This document shows, one piece after another, positions 1 to 7,777 of a stretch of DNA of 31,535 nucleotides; positions within the stretch are counted from its first letter, which is position 1, and each line of letters opens with the position of its first letter. A program made the translations under genes and the position numbers. The notes under the pieces are model-generated. The model was not told the origin of the DNA. It made no database searches and was given only the letters and a program-made list of their open reading frames with translations. The DNA is from JAGZHZ01 sp963929865. GTDB taxonomy: Bacteria; Bacillota; Clostridia; Lachnospirales; Lachnospiraceae. The stretch covers positions 1 through 31,535 of the forward strand of contig CAWVKK010000030.1 of NCBI GenBank assembly GCA_963929865.1. The letters run 5' to 3'.

Positions 1-152
1 TGTATTTTCTGGATAAAAACAATGCTTTGTTTAAAAATGAAGAAAAATTGATTGATGATCATACAATTGTGGCGCTTACGATTATGATTGCGGAATCAAA
101 TCCAGAAGAAAAAGAGATGATGATAAGTGTTGTCATGAACTGCATGGAATAA
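1..152 (+). CDS. 3' end of an unknown protein (partial)
   Basis: An open frame enters from the left edge (codons in phase with base 3) and ends at the TAA at 150-152, leaving 49 residues. The visible tail is acidic at its start, has a hydrophobic helix-like stretch (VALTIMIAES) and ends MNCME. I do not recognise a family. Codon choice is AT-rich compared with genes further right. No terminator hairpin is evident between its stop and the phosphatase gene, so the two could be cotranscribed, but the 153-bp gap gives no proof either way. Confidence 0.5.
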   Translation, partial: YFLDKNNALFKNEEKLIDDHTIVALTIMIAESNPEEKEMMISVVMNCME

Positions 153-305
153 TATTTTTCAGACACCATTTATTACACCATTTGCCCGTGAATTTGCGTA
201 GATTTACGAAGAATAGCGTAGGTTTGGGGCAAAACATAAAAATTAAAAAACGCCGGAAAGCCGGAAATATCAAGGCTTGAAGGCTTATGAAGGGATATAA
301 GAGAT

Positions 306-782
306 ATGATAAAAATACTATTTATCTGCCACGGCAATATCTGCCGTTCTCCCATGGCGGAATTTATTATGAAAGACTTAGTGGAGAAACGAGGACTGTC
401 TTCGAAATTTGAGATTGCCTCTGCCGCCACCAGCCGCGAGGAAATCGGAAACCCGATTCATTACGGAACGAAACAAAAGCTGGACGAGCTTGGAATCCAG
501 AATTACGGAAAAAAGCGCGCCAGACAGATGACAAAGTCAGATTACCAGGAATACGACTATCTGATCGGGATGGATCAGTATAATATCCGGAACATGCTGC
601 GAATTTTAGGAGGCGATCCGGATCACAAGGTATACCGTTTTCTGGAGTTTACGGATTATCCCAGAGATATCGCAGATCCGTGGTATACAGGGGACTTTGA
701 ACAGACATATGCCGATATCGTGCAGGGATGCGAGGGCTTTCTGAAGTATCTGTCTTTTGGCGGAGCAAAACGCAGAGATTAA
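306..782 (+). CDS. low-molecular-weight protein-tyrosine phosphatase
   Basis: The 158-residue product is a cytoplasmic phosphatase of the LMW-PTP fold, the usual length for the family. The P-loop C-x5-R is at residues 8-14 (CHGNICR, followed by S15), and the general-acid loop is at residues 124-127 (DPWY) near the C-terminus. Members dephosphorylate phosphotyrosine, and in Firmicutes some act with BY-kinases of polysaccharide clusters or on arginine phosphate. No kinase or capsule gene is adjacent, so the substrate is unknown. The start has only a weak GAAGGGA upstream. The gene stands alone; the next gene has its own promoter-like sequence. The family call is secure and the physiological role is not. 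Confidence 0.93.
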   Translation: MIKILFICHGNICRSPMAEFIMKDLVEKRGLSSKFEIASAATSREEIGNPIHYGTKQKLDELGIQNYGKKRARQMTKSDYQEYDYLIGMDQYNIRNMLRILGGDPDHKVYRFLEFTDYPRDIADPWYTGDFEQTYADIVQGCEGFLKYLSFGGAKRRD

Positions 783-800
783 ATACCGAACGAAGGTATC

Positions 801-830
801 TTGACAAGGCTTCCGCTTTTGTAATAAAAT
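801..830 (+). promoter_or_regulatory. putative sigma-A promoter upstream of the tetR-type gene
   Basis: TTGACA at 801-806 and TAAAAT at 825-830 are separated by 18 bases, in the gap after the phosphatase gene. The predicted transcript has a leader of about 180 nt. That leader contains the perfect 12-bp palindrome TTATCATGATAA at 953-964, a possible operator or simple hairpin. Confidence 0.55.
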
Positions 831-1016
831 TAAAATACATATATAAAGTAATAGGTATGAATACATATATGAAACACATGGAAAAAGAAAAAAGAAAAGC
901 GGCTTTCTTCCAGTACGCAGGCGTGTTGGTTTTCGCCGCAAATTTATCATGCTTATCATGATAATAATAATGATAACACAAAAATAGACAAATGGACATG
1001 ACACAGGAGGATGCGT

Positions 1017-1685
1017 ATGGCGCGAAATAAATATCCGGAAGTGACGGTGGAAAAAATACTGGACGCGGCGCAGCGGCTGTTTCTGGAAAAGGGATATGAC
1101 AACACGACGATCCAGGACATTGTGGATCATCTGGGAGGACTGTCAAAGGGCGCCGTTTACCATCATTTTAAATCAAAAGAGGAAATCATGGACGCAGTCG
1201 GGGATCGTATGTTTTTTGCAGATAACCCTTTTGAGGCAGTCCGAAACCGCTCCGACTTAAATGGACTGGAAAAGCTTAGAGAAGCCATTCGGCTCAATCA
1301 GGCGGACGCGGCGCGCGTCAAGATGACGGCACAGGCGGTTCCGATCACAAAAAATCCCCGGCTGATGGCGGAGATGATACAGTCGAACAGGCGCATTCTG
1401 ACGCCGTATTTTCTGGAGCTTCTGGAAGAGGGAAAAAGGGACGGCTCTGTACATACCGAGTATGCAGAAGAAATCGCAGAACTGCTGCCCCTGCTCACCA
1501 GCCTGTGGATGATGCCTTCGGTGTTCCCGGCTGACAAGGCGGGAATAAAGAGAAAATTTTATTTTCTCGGCGACATGCTGGAGAAAATGGGCGTACCTCT
1601 CATGGACGATTCTATCTATGATCTGGTGAGCGAATTTGTCGATCAGATACCGGACGCGGAGGAAAAGAAACAGAATCCAATTTGA
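1017..1685 (+). CDS. TetR/AcrR family transcriptional regulator
   Basis: The protein has a typical TetR N-terminal HTH: ILDAAQRLFLEKGYDNTTIQDI, then LSKGAVYHHFKSKEE, within residues 10-55. A ligand-binding helical domain follows, giving 222 residues in all. I prefer the ATG at 1017, because AGGAGG at 1005-1010 would touch the ATG at 1011 but sits at normal spacing from 1017. The next gene in the same direction is an MFS exporter, and the gap contains a very large palindrome (1748-1794). A likely arrangement is that this repressor controls the exporter, releasing on binding a drug-like ligand. That pairing is inference from context. Confidence 0.92.
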   Translation: MARNKYPEVTVEKILDAAQRLFLEKGYDNTTIQDIVDHLGGLSKGAVYHHFKSKEEIMDAVGDRMFFADNPFEAVRNRSDLNGLEKLREAIRLNQADAARVKMTAQAVPITKNPRLMAEMIQSNRRILTPYFLELLEEGKRDGSVHTEYAEEIAELLPLLTSLWMMPSVFPADKAGIKRKFYFLGDMLEKMGVPLMDDSIYDLVSEFVDQIPDAEEKKQNPI

Positions 1686-1701
1686 GAGGACCGCATCAGG
1701 A

Positions 1702-1752
1702 AAAGGGTTCGCACGAATCGCAATCGTTCCGTGAAGCAGCCCTTTCTTTTTT
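1702..1752 (+). terminator. possible intrinsic terminator after the tetR-type gene
   Basis: AAAGGG at 1702-1707 can pair with CCCTTT at 1740-1745, and smaller complementary pieces (CACGAA with TTCCGTG) lie between them. A pyrimidine run with TTTTTT follows at 1747-1752. The outer stem is short, so this is moderate evidence. The T-run also forms the left end of the operator-like palindrome. Confidence 0.4.
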
Positions 1753-1794
1753 AATCATATACATACCGTCTGACGGTATGTATATGATTAAAAA
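1748..1794. promoter_or_regulatory. 47-nt palindrome, probable TetR operator ahead of the exporter gene
   Basis: Two 23-base arms are perfectly complementary around a single central base (1771). The core reads ACATACCGTC-T-GACGGTATGT. TACATAC-type half sites resemble operators of AcrR-like TetR proteins. It lies between the TetR gene and the MFS start at 1812, ending just before the AAGGAG ribosome binding site, so repressor binding, or RNA folding of the same element, could block expression of the pump. Confidence 0.75.
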
Positions 1795-1811
1795 GGAGAA
1801 GGTGATACGAT

Positions 1812-3071
1812 ATGAAGAAAAAACTTTTTAACCGAAATTTTACCCTTTTAATTTTGGGTCAGGTCAGCTCTCTGATCGGAAATTACACGCTGAAATTCGC
1901 CCTGTCTATGTATGTGCTGGAGCTGACAGGTTCGGCTTCTGTCTTCGCAGCGCTGACGGCGGCGTCTATGCTTCCCATGATTTTGCTCTCCCCGCTTGGC
2001 GGTATTCTTGCAGACCGCGCAGACCGGCGCAGGATCATGGTCGCACTCGACACGCTTTCAGGTCTGTCGGTGCTGGCGGCGGCTCTGTGCATGAAAAAGG
2101 GTCAGGACCTTGCCGTAATCGGCGCTCTGATGATTGTGCTGTCTGTGCTGGGAGCTTTTGAATCGCCGACGGTTCAGGCGTGTGTGCCGCAGATGCTGTC
2201 CGGCAGCGACATCATAAAGGGAAATGCCATTGTCAGCCAGGCGGCGTCTTTGGCGTCCTTTCTCACTCCGTTTCTGGGAAGTCTTTTTTACGCCGCATTT
2301 GGAATCTTTCCGGTATTCTGCGCCGCGGTCGTCTGTTTCTTTTTGACCGCCCTGCTGGAATGCATGATCCGGCTGGAGAAGAAAAAGACGGATGAGAAAA
2401 TACGGGTCGGCGCGATGATAAGAGAAGACTTTCTGATGAGTGTGCGCTTCCTGCGCAGAGAACAGCCGGGAATCTTAAAACTGCTTTTGCTGGCGGCGCT
2501 GGTGAGCCTGTTCGTATCCGGCACAGCGGTGATCGGGTTTCCTTATCTGGTACGGACGGTGCTGGGGCTTTCCGCACACCACTATGGCGCGGCGGAGAGC
2601 GCGATGGGAATCGCCTCTGTCTTAGGCAGCGTGTGCGTTGCGGTGACGGCAGAAAAGCTGCGCTTAAGGCATCTGTCCGCGATTTTTTCTGCGTTTGGAT
2701 TTTGCCTGCTGCCGTGCGGCATCGCTTTTGCGCTGCCCTTTGGAAATTTGACCCGCTATCTGATTCTGCTTGCAATGTTCTGCGCCTGCCAGTTTGGATG
2801 CAGCTTTTTCTCCGCCTACGCGATTTCTGTGATCCAGGAGCGCACGCCGGAATATCTGATGGGGAAAATCATGTCCTATGTGTTTACGCTTTCCATGTGC
2901 GCGCAGCCGATCGGGCAGATGATCTACGGAGTCTTATTTGACGTTTTCTCAGACCGTATCGATTGGGTCATGATTCCGAGCGGACTGGCGGTCTGCGCGG
3001 CGGGAGCGCTTTCAAAGCGGTTTTTTCTAAAACTGGAACGGCAAAAGCCAGGCGAAGAGAACAAAGTCTAA
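1812..3071 (+). CDS. MFS transporter, probable drug/macrolide-type efflux pump
   Basis: The 419-residue integral membrane protein has the predicted 12-helix pattern of the major facilitator superfamily. The loop 2-3 signature GGILADRADRRRIMV is at about residues 59-73, and a basic cytoplasmic C-terminus follows. Size and sequence style fit the MefA-like (DHA3) branch, proton-coupled exporters of macrolides and other amphiphiles. GGAGAAGG precedes the ATG. The substrate cannot be read from the sequence. Context (an adjacent TetR gene and a large operator-like palindrome) supports inducible efflux. No -10/-35 pair is clearly resolved, so the promoter probably overlaps the palindrome. Confidence 0.9.
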   Translation: MKKKLFNRNFTLLILGQVSSLIGNYTLKFALSMYVLELTGSASVFAALTAASMLPMILLSPLGGILADRADRRRIMVALDTLSGLSVLAAALCMKKGQDLAVIGALMIVLSVLGAFESPTVQACVPQMLSGSDIIKGNAIVSQAASLASFLTPFLGSLFYAAFGIFPVFCAAVVCFFLTALLECMIRLEKKKTDEKIRVGAMIREDFLMSVRFLRREQPGILKLLLLAALVSLFVSGTAVIGFPYLVRTVLGLSAHHYGAAESAMGIASVLGSVCVAVTAEKLRLRHLSAIFSAFGFCLLPCGIAFALPFGNLTRYLILLAMFCACQFGCSFFSAYAISVIQERTPEYLMGKIMSYVFTLSMCAQPIGQMIYGVLFDVFSDRIDWVMIPSGLAVCAAGALSKRFFLKLERQKPGEENKV

Positions 3072-3207
3072 GTGCCGGAAAGCCCAAAAACTCTGAAAAA
3101 GAAAAAATGAAAGGAAAGGCTGAAAAAAGAGAAAAAGAATGATATAATACGTTACAGACAAAAAAACGGACATGCAAATCTGCTCTGCAAACGAAGGAGA
3201 GAGAAAT

Positions 3208-5247
3208 ATGACAGCAGAAGAAAAATTATTGAAGGCTTTGGACGTAAAATATTCTTACCGCCTTGCCAAGAGAATGGAAGAAAAAAAGACAAACCCTGTT
3301 TTGGGATACCGCACAGCCGGATCGTGGGCAGAGCTGGCGACGGGAGAGATGCTGAAAAAGGAGATGGAAACGATCGGGCTTTCCGATGTGAGAAAAGACG
3401 AGATCACGGCAGACTCCTGGGAATTTCAAAAGGCACAGCTGGAATTTCAGGACAGAGACGGGATTACCCATATTTTTGAACTCGGAGCGTACCAGACGCA
3501 GTTTGAGACAGATGGAAAAGAAGAGTGTTCTCTTGTCTATGTCGGGAAAGGAACAGAAAAAGAATATGAAGGGCTTGACGTAAAGGGAAAGCTGGTGCTT
3601 GCAGATATCAATCAGAGAGAGGAATGGTGGATTAATTTCCCGGTCTATCAGGCATACCGAAAAGGAGCGAAAGCGCTGATCGCGGTTCAGGCAGGAGGAT
3701 ACGGAGAAATCAATGAAAGCGCGCTCAACGCGCAGGATATCGCGGGACCAAAGGAAGCGGCGGCGTTTTCCATGTCGTGGGAGGACGCGCAGATCCTTAA
3801 AGAGGAGCTGAAAAGAAGCAGAGAACTCAAAGTGAAATTCGACGCGGTTTCCAGGGTAAAGCACGATCAGAAGACGTACAACATCGTCGGGACGATTCCG
3901 GGCAGGAGAAAGGACAGGATGATTCTTCTCTCCGCGCATTACGATTCGTATTTTGACGGATTTCAGGATGACAATACAGCGGTCTCTCTGATTTTCGGGA
4001 TAGCAAGAGGGCTGCTTCAAAGCGGATATCAGCCGGAAAATACGATTGTCTTCTGCGCGATGGCGGCGGAAGAGTGGGGCGTGGTCGACTCAAAATACGA
4101 CTGGTCGACGGGAGCCTATGAAGAGGTGTTTACGGTTCACCCGGAGTGGAGAGGAAAAGTCATTGCCAATTTAAATTTTGAGCTTCCTGCTTTGGCGCAC
4201 GGAAAAAAGGATGCGATTCACTGCACGTACGAATATGTAAAATTTTTAAAAGAATTTTTGCAATCCGAGGCAGTTCAGAACCTTGACATGCCGCAGGCAT
4301 ACCCGGAGGGAATCGAGATTCAGGCACCGATTGAGACATGGTCTGACGACTTCTCCATCGCCATTGCAGGGATTCCCTCGATGGTCAATGAATTCAGCAC
4401 CGGTTCCTTTATGGAAACGCACTATCACTCCCAGTTTGACAATGAAGTCTCCTACGATGAGGAGGTGTACCGTTTTCACCATGAGCTGTACGGACTGCTG
4501 GTCTTAAAGCTGGATCAGCTCGCGGCAGCCCCGCTTGATTTCTCAAGGGTATTTCGGAAATTAAAGAAGAGTGTGGACATGGATCTGGGAGAGAAAATCG
4601 GGGCAGAGACGCAGAAGCTGAGCGGACTGCTCGAGGAGGCTGAGCAGACTGCGCGGCAGGTGTATAAAAGTATCCGCCGGGCAAACCGCCAATACAGACA
4701 GATGCGGCACAACGGATTGGAAGACGAGGCGCAGAAGCTGAGCGAAAGCGTAGCTCCGGTTGAAAAGAAGCTGCTGCATGTATTTAAGAAGGAGCAGGAC
4801 GCCCTGGTGCGCCTGAACTGGCACGACGAAGTGCTCTTTCCGCAGGAATCTGTGCAGAACAATCTTCAGTATCTGACGCGCGCAGTCGAGCACTTAAAAG
4901 AGGGACACCTGCGCTTTGCACTGCAGTCGCTGTACCGGATTGACAATAACCGATACGCTTTTTTGTTTGAGGAGGAGGTCTATCATCATTTTACCGAATA
5001 CGTTCTCAACCAGCCAAAGGAGAGACTGAAATGGGGAGCGGGGCGGATTGTCCACCATGAAAATCTGTATCAGCTCGTGAAAAAAATGATGAAAAAAGAG
5101 GAAGGAGATGCGTTTGAGGAAGAAATAGAAGAGCTGGAAAGAGTAAAGGCACGGCAGGCGCAGTATTACAGGGACGACATCTCCTATATCCTGCGCGCGG
5201 TCGATGAGATGAAAAAAATATTGGAAGAGACGAAAGAGGATATGTAA
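3208..5247 (+). CDS. M28 family zinc metallopeptidase (aminopeptidase-like) with long helical C-terminal extension
   Basis: The 679-residue protein has no signal peptide, so it is probably cytoplasmic. After an N-terminal part with a PA-like insert (about residues 100-200), the M28 catalytic core shows AHYDS (H244, D246), the bridging-Asp motif QDDN (D254/D255), AAEE (E288/E289) and the late histidine ligand in ETHYHSQFD (H405/H407). These are the expected co-catalytic zinc ligands. From about residue 450 a 230-residue charged helical extension follows that I do not recognise. ATG 3208 is chosen over an upstream in-frame ATG (3172) because GAAGGAGAG sits at proper spacing. A TATAAT at 3143-3148 may be its -10 element. 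It is coupled to the GNAT gene 4 bases downstream. The exact peptide substrate is unknown. Confidence 0.88.
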   Translation: MTAEEKLLKALDVKYSYRLAKRMEEKKTNPVLGYRTAGSWAELATGEMLKKEMETIGLSDVRKDEITADSWEFQKAQLEFQDRDGITHIFELGAYQTQFETDGKEECSLVYVGKGTEKEYEGLDVKGKLVLADINQREEWWINFPVYQAYRKGAKALIAVQAGGYGEINESALNAQDIAGPKEAAAFSMSWEDAQILKEELKRSRELKVKFDAVSRVKHDQKTYNIVGTIPGRRKDRMILLSAHYDSYFDGFQDDNTAVSLIFGIARGLLQSGYQPENTIVFCAMAAEEWGVVDSKYDWSTGAYEEVFTVHPEWRGKVIANLNFELPALAHGKKDAIHCTYEYVKFLKEFLQSEAVQNLDMPQAYPEGIEIQAPIETWSDDFSIAIAGIPSMVNEFSTGSFMETHYHSQFDNEVSYDEEVYRFHHELYGLLVLKLDQLAAAPLDFSRVFRKLKKSVDMDLGEKIGAETQKLSGLLEEAEQTARQVYKSIRRANRQYRQMRHNGLEDEAQKLSESVAPVEKKLLHVFKKEQDALVRLNWHDEVLFPQESVQNNLQYLTRAVEHLKEGHLRFALQSLYRIDNNRYAFLFEEEVYHHFTEYVLNQPKERLKWGAGRIVHHENLYQLVKKMMKKEEGDAFEEEIEELERVKARQAQYYRDDISYILRAVDEMKKILEETKEDM

Positions 5248-5251
5248 ATTT

Positions 5252-5890
5252 ATGGAAACTCAAAATCTGTATCGAGTGACAAAAGAAGAAGATCTGGAAA
5301 GATTAAAGGAACTGCTGACAGTCTGTTTTAAAAAGGATCCGCTGTACGCGCAGCTGATTCCGGATGAGGATACGAGAAACAGACTGCTGCCGGAGCTGTT
5401 TGAATGCGATCTGACAGAATTCTATGAGACGTGCGAGATTTTTGCGGACAGTCCGGACTTAAACGGCGTTGTCATCGTCTCCGACGAGGCAGAACCCTAC
5501 AATGTTTTTAAATATTATCTGACAGAGACGCAGGCGCGTCTTCGGACGGACGGATATCTGATCAAGGAAGACCCCAGCATGAAGACTTTCTGGAATTTTG
5601 TGATGGGGCGAGACTACCTAAATTCCAGGTGGACCGATCAGCTCCATCAGGACAATCGTCTTCACATCATCTATCTGGCCGTGGACCCGGAAATGCAGCA
5701 CCACGGCATTGCGGCGAAAATGATGGAGGAAGTCATTCGATATGCGAAAGAGAATCATATGATGATTTCTCTTGAGACACACAATGAGAAAAATGTGGCG
5801 ATGTATGAGCATTTTGGATTTAAGCTGTATGGGATTGTAAAAAAGCATTTTGACCTGAAGCAGTACTGTATGATCCGGGAAATCCAGTAA
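5252..5890 (+). CDS. GNAT family N-acetyltransferase
   Basis: The 212-residue protein ends in a GNAT fold. Motif A with the acetyl-CoA pyrophosphate loop is at residues 139-155 (IIYLAVDPEMQHHGIAA, key Q149-x-x-G152-I-A), followed by a helix and the MYEHFGFK motif. The N-terminal half is divergent. Its ATG lies 4 bases after the stop of the M28 peptidase gene, so translational coupling is likely. The pair may process and then acetylate or detoxify a peptide-like or amine compound, but this is inference and the acceptor substrate is unknown. Confidence 0.88.
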   Translation: METQNLYRVTKEEDLERLKELLTVCFKKDPLYAQLIPDEDTRNRLLPELFECDLTEFYETCEIFADSPDLNGVVIVSDEAEPYNVFKYYLTETQARLRTDGYLIKEDPSMKTFWNFVMGRDYLNSRWTDQLHQDNRLHIIYLAVDPEMQHHGIAAKMMEEVIRYAKENHMMISLETHNEKNVAMYEHFGFKLYGIVKKHFDLKQYCMIREIQ

Positions 5891-5954
5891 AGACTGTTCA
5901 GACAAAATTAATGTATTTTAAGAAAAGGTAAAAGAATTTTTTAAAAAAATCTGA

Positions 5955-5960
5955 TAAGAT
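5955..5960 (+). promoter_or_regulatory. possible -10 element for the DUF1002 gene
   Basis: TAAGAT at 5955-5960 lies in the AT-rich gap between the GNAT and DUF1002 genes, about 75 bases before the start. No good -35 is seen 16-18 bases upstream, so this is weak. Confidence 0.25.
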
Positions 5961-6033
5961 GAAAAAAGAGATACGGCAGATGAAATGAAATCTGGAAAAT
6001 TAACGGTGAAAAATCATAAGAGGAGGGATTTTT

Positions 6034-7620
6034 ATGAAAAATAAGAAAGCGATTTGCACAGCTCTGTGTGGGCTTTGCCTGATCATGGGCGTATCGGTGA
6101 CGTCGCTGGCCGACAGCAGAAAGGTCGTTACGCTGGGCGCCAACCTGACGGAAGATCAGAAAAATCTGATGATGAATTATTTTGGAGTCAGCGCAAACGA
6201 GGTTGAGATTCTGACTATCACGAACCAGGATGAGAGAGATCACCTGGCAGCGTTTGTGCCGATTGAGCAGATCGGAACGAGAACGTACAGCTGTGCCTAC
6301 GTGCTTCCCACGACGTCAGGCGGAATCCAGGTAAAGACGGCAAATTTAAACTGGGTGACCTGCAACATGATCGCAACGACGCTGTCGACGTCGGGCGTGA
6401 AAAACTGCCAGGTAATCGCAGCATCCCCGATCGAGGTGTCCGGAACAGGAGCGCTGACCGGTATTATTATGGCGTATGAGACCGCGAGCGGAGAAGAACT
6501 TGACGAGACGAAGAAGCAGCTTGCCAACGAGGAACTCTACATCACCGGAACTCTCTCCGATGAGATCGGTCAGAGAGCGGCGACGGCTGTGATCAACGAG
6601 ACAAAAATGGAGGTTATCTCCCAGAACATCACCAACACGCAGGAAATCACCAACATTGTCAATGAGGCGACGCAGAACAACAATGTATCGATCACTCCGG
6701 AGCAGCAGCAGGAGATTGTAAACCTGATGGAGCAGATTTCCAACGAGTCGTACGACTACGCGGACATGGAAGAAACGCTGGAGATGGTAGAGGGCAATGT
6801 ATCAGACAACCCGATCGTCGAGACAGAGCCGCAGACGGAGCCGTCCATCGACAGCACGGGAGATGTGACGCAGGAGACAGAAGAAAATATTTTGGACAAC
6901 ACGAATGAAGACATTTTCGGAGAGGGCGTCATCATTGGATCGACGACAGAGCCGCAGACAGAAGCGCCCGAGACGATCGCGCCTGAGACAGAAGCGCCTG
7001 AGATGACAGAGCCGCAGACAGAGGATCCGTTTGGACTTGGAGAAGTACAGGAAGAGACGTACAACTTTACCGAGCCGGAGACCACGACGCCGGCAGACGC
7101 CGTTCGCTACACGGAAGATCAGCTGACACAGGAAGAAGACAAACAGGATTACCAGGATACGATGGAATTCTTTGACAAACTCTTATACCCGGATCAGATC
7201 GTGGAAGAAGGAGACTATAAAGTATATCTGCCTCAGGAAGTCGCAGATGAGCTGAAAGACGACATTGGACAGCGCCTGCTCGATCTGATGATCAACGGAG
7301 TTGTAGCGGATACCCTGGAATACGATGAAGAGACAGCCGTTTACCAGAATCCGGAGCTGGAAGACATCGTAAAATTTGTCAGAGATCTGTTAAAGGATGA
7401 CAAAAAAGAGCTGATGCCGGACGATGTGACGACAGAGGATAAGGAATTCTTATACCAGGAAGCAAAAGAGTGGTTTGAGGATCTGTATGATTACGTTCCA
7501 GCCGGAGAGACGGCGCAGACGGAAACACAGACGCCAGAGACGACAGGAGAGCAGACAAGTCTGGAAGGCGGAACAATCGATCTTGGACCGGTGGAAGAGC
7601 AGATCTTTGTAACGGAATAG
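6034..7620 (+). CDS. secreted DUF1002 protein with a Thr/Glu/Pro-rich linker
   Basis: The 528-residue precursor begins with a clear signal peptide (MKNKK, hydrophobic core, then SLA before DSRK, cleavage near residue 26). Residues about 30-210 match the DUF1002 (B. subtilis YpuA-like) pattern, rich in Thr/Asn/Val with NITNTQEITNIVNEA. Residues about 265-355 are a low-complexity acidic linker built from repeated TEPQTE and APETEAPE units. The acidic C-terminal 170 residues are unassigned. No LPXTG anchor or transmembrane tail is seen, so it is probably released or held by interaction with the wall. AGGAGGG precedes the ATG. The gene is monocistronic, with a terminator at 7690-7725. Function of the family is poorly known. 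Confidence 0.85.
   Translation: MKNKKAICTALCGLCLIMGVSVTSLADSRKVVTLGANLTEDQKNLMMNYFGVSANEVEILTITNQDERDHLAAFVPIEQIGTRTYSCAYVLPTTSGGIQVKTANLNWVTCNMIATTLSTSGVKNCQVIAASPIEVSGTGALTGIIMAYETASGEELDETKKQLANEELYITGTLSDEIGQRAATAVINETKMEVISQNITNTQEITNIVNEATQNNNVSITPEQQQEIVNLMEQISNESYDYADMEETLEMVEGNVSDNPIVETEPQTEPSIDSTGDVTQETEENILDNTNEDIFGEGVIIGSTTEPQTEAPETIAPETEAPEMTEPQTEDPFGLGEVQEETYNFTEPETTTPADAVRYTEDQLTQEEDKQDYQDTMEFFDKLLYPDQIVEEGDYKVYLPQEVADELKDDIGQRLLDLMINGVVADTLEYDEETAVYQNPELEDIVKFVRDLLKDDKKELMPDDVTTEDKEFLYQEAKEWFEDLYDYVPAGETAQTETQTPETTGEQTSLEGGTIDLGPVEEQIFVTE
6821..7025 (+). repeat. degenerate in-frame repeats coding the TEPQTE / APETEAPE linker
   Basis: Copies of ACAGAGCCGCAGACAGA occur at 6946-6962 and 7006-7022, with a near copy at 6823-6839. 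GCGCCYGAGAC units fill the space between. The repeats stay in frame in the DUF1002 gene and should be prone to length change by slippage or recombination. Confidence 0.75.
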
Positions 7621-7689
7621 AAAGCGAACCCGGAAATCAGTCTGGGCAGCGTATGCAAAAAGGGAGTATTTTAACAGGATAGATAAAAG

Positions 7690-7725
7690 AGAGAAGACAG
7701 CGAGAGCGCTATCTTCTCTTTTTTA
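7690..7725 (+). terminator. intrinsic terminator after the DUF1002 gene
   Basis: Arms 7690-7702 and 7707-7719 pair at 12 of 13 positions around a 4-base loop, followed by TTTTTT. This is a strong factor-independent terminator about 70 bases after the DUF1002 stop. Confidence 0.85.
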
Positions 7726-7777
7726 AGGATGTATGCGGTACAGAAAAACCGTGCAAAAGAAACAGGAGAGGGATACG

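Noticed and set aside
606..1146. Two overlapping minus-strand ORFs of about 170 codons across the phosphatase/TetR gap
   Set aside because: They overlap each other and two real genes, and look like composition artefacts with many Phe/Ser/Cys.
3226..4020. 264-codon minus-strand ORF opposite the M28 peptidase gene
   Set aside because: Antisense shadow: no ribosome site or promoter, and the plus strand carries a clear enzyme with all zinc ligands.
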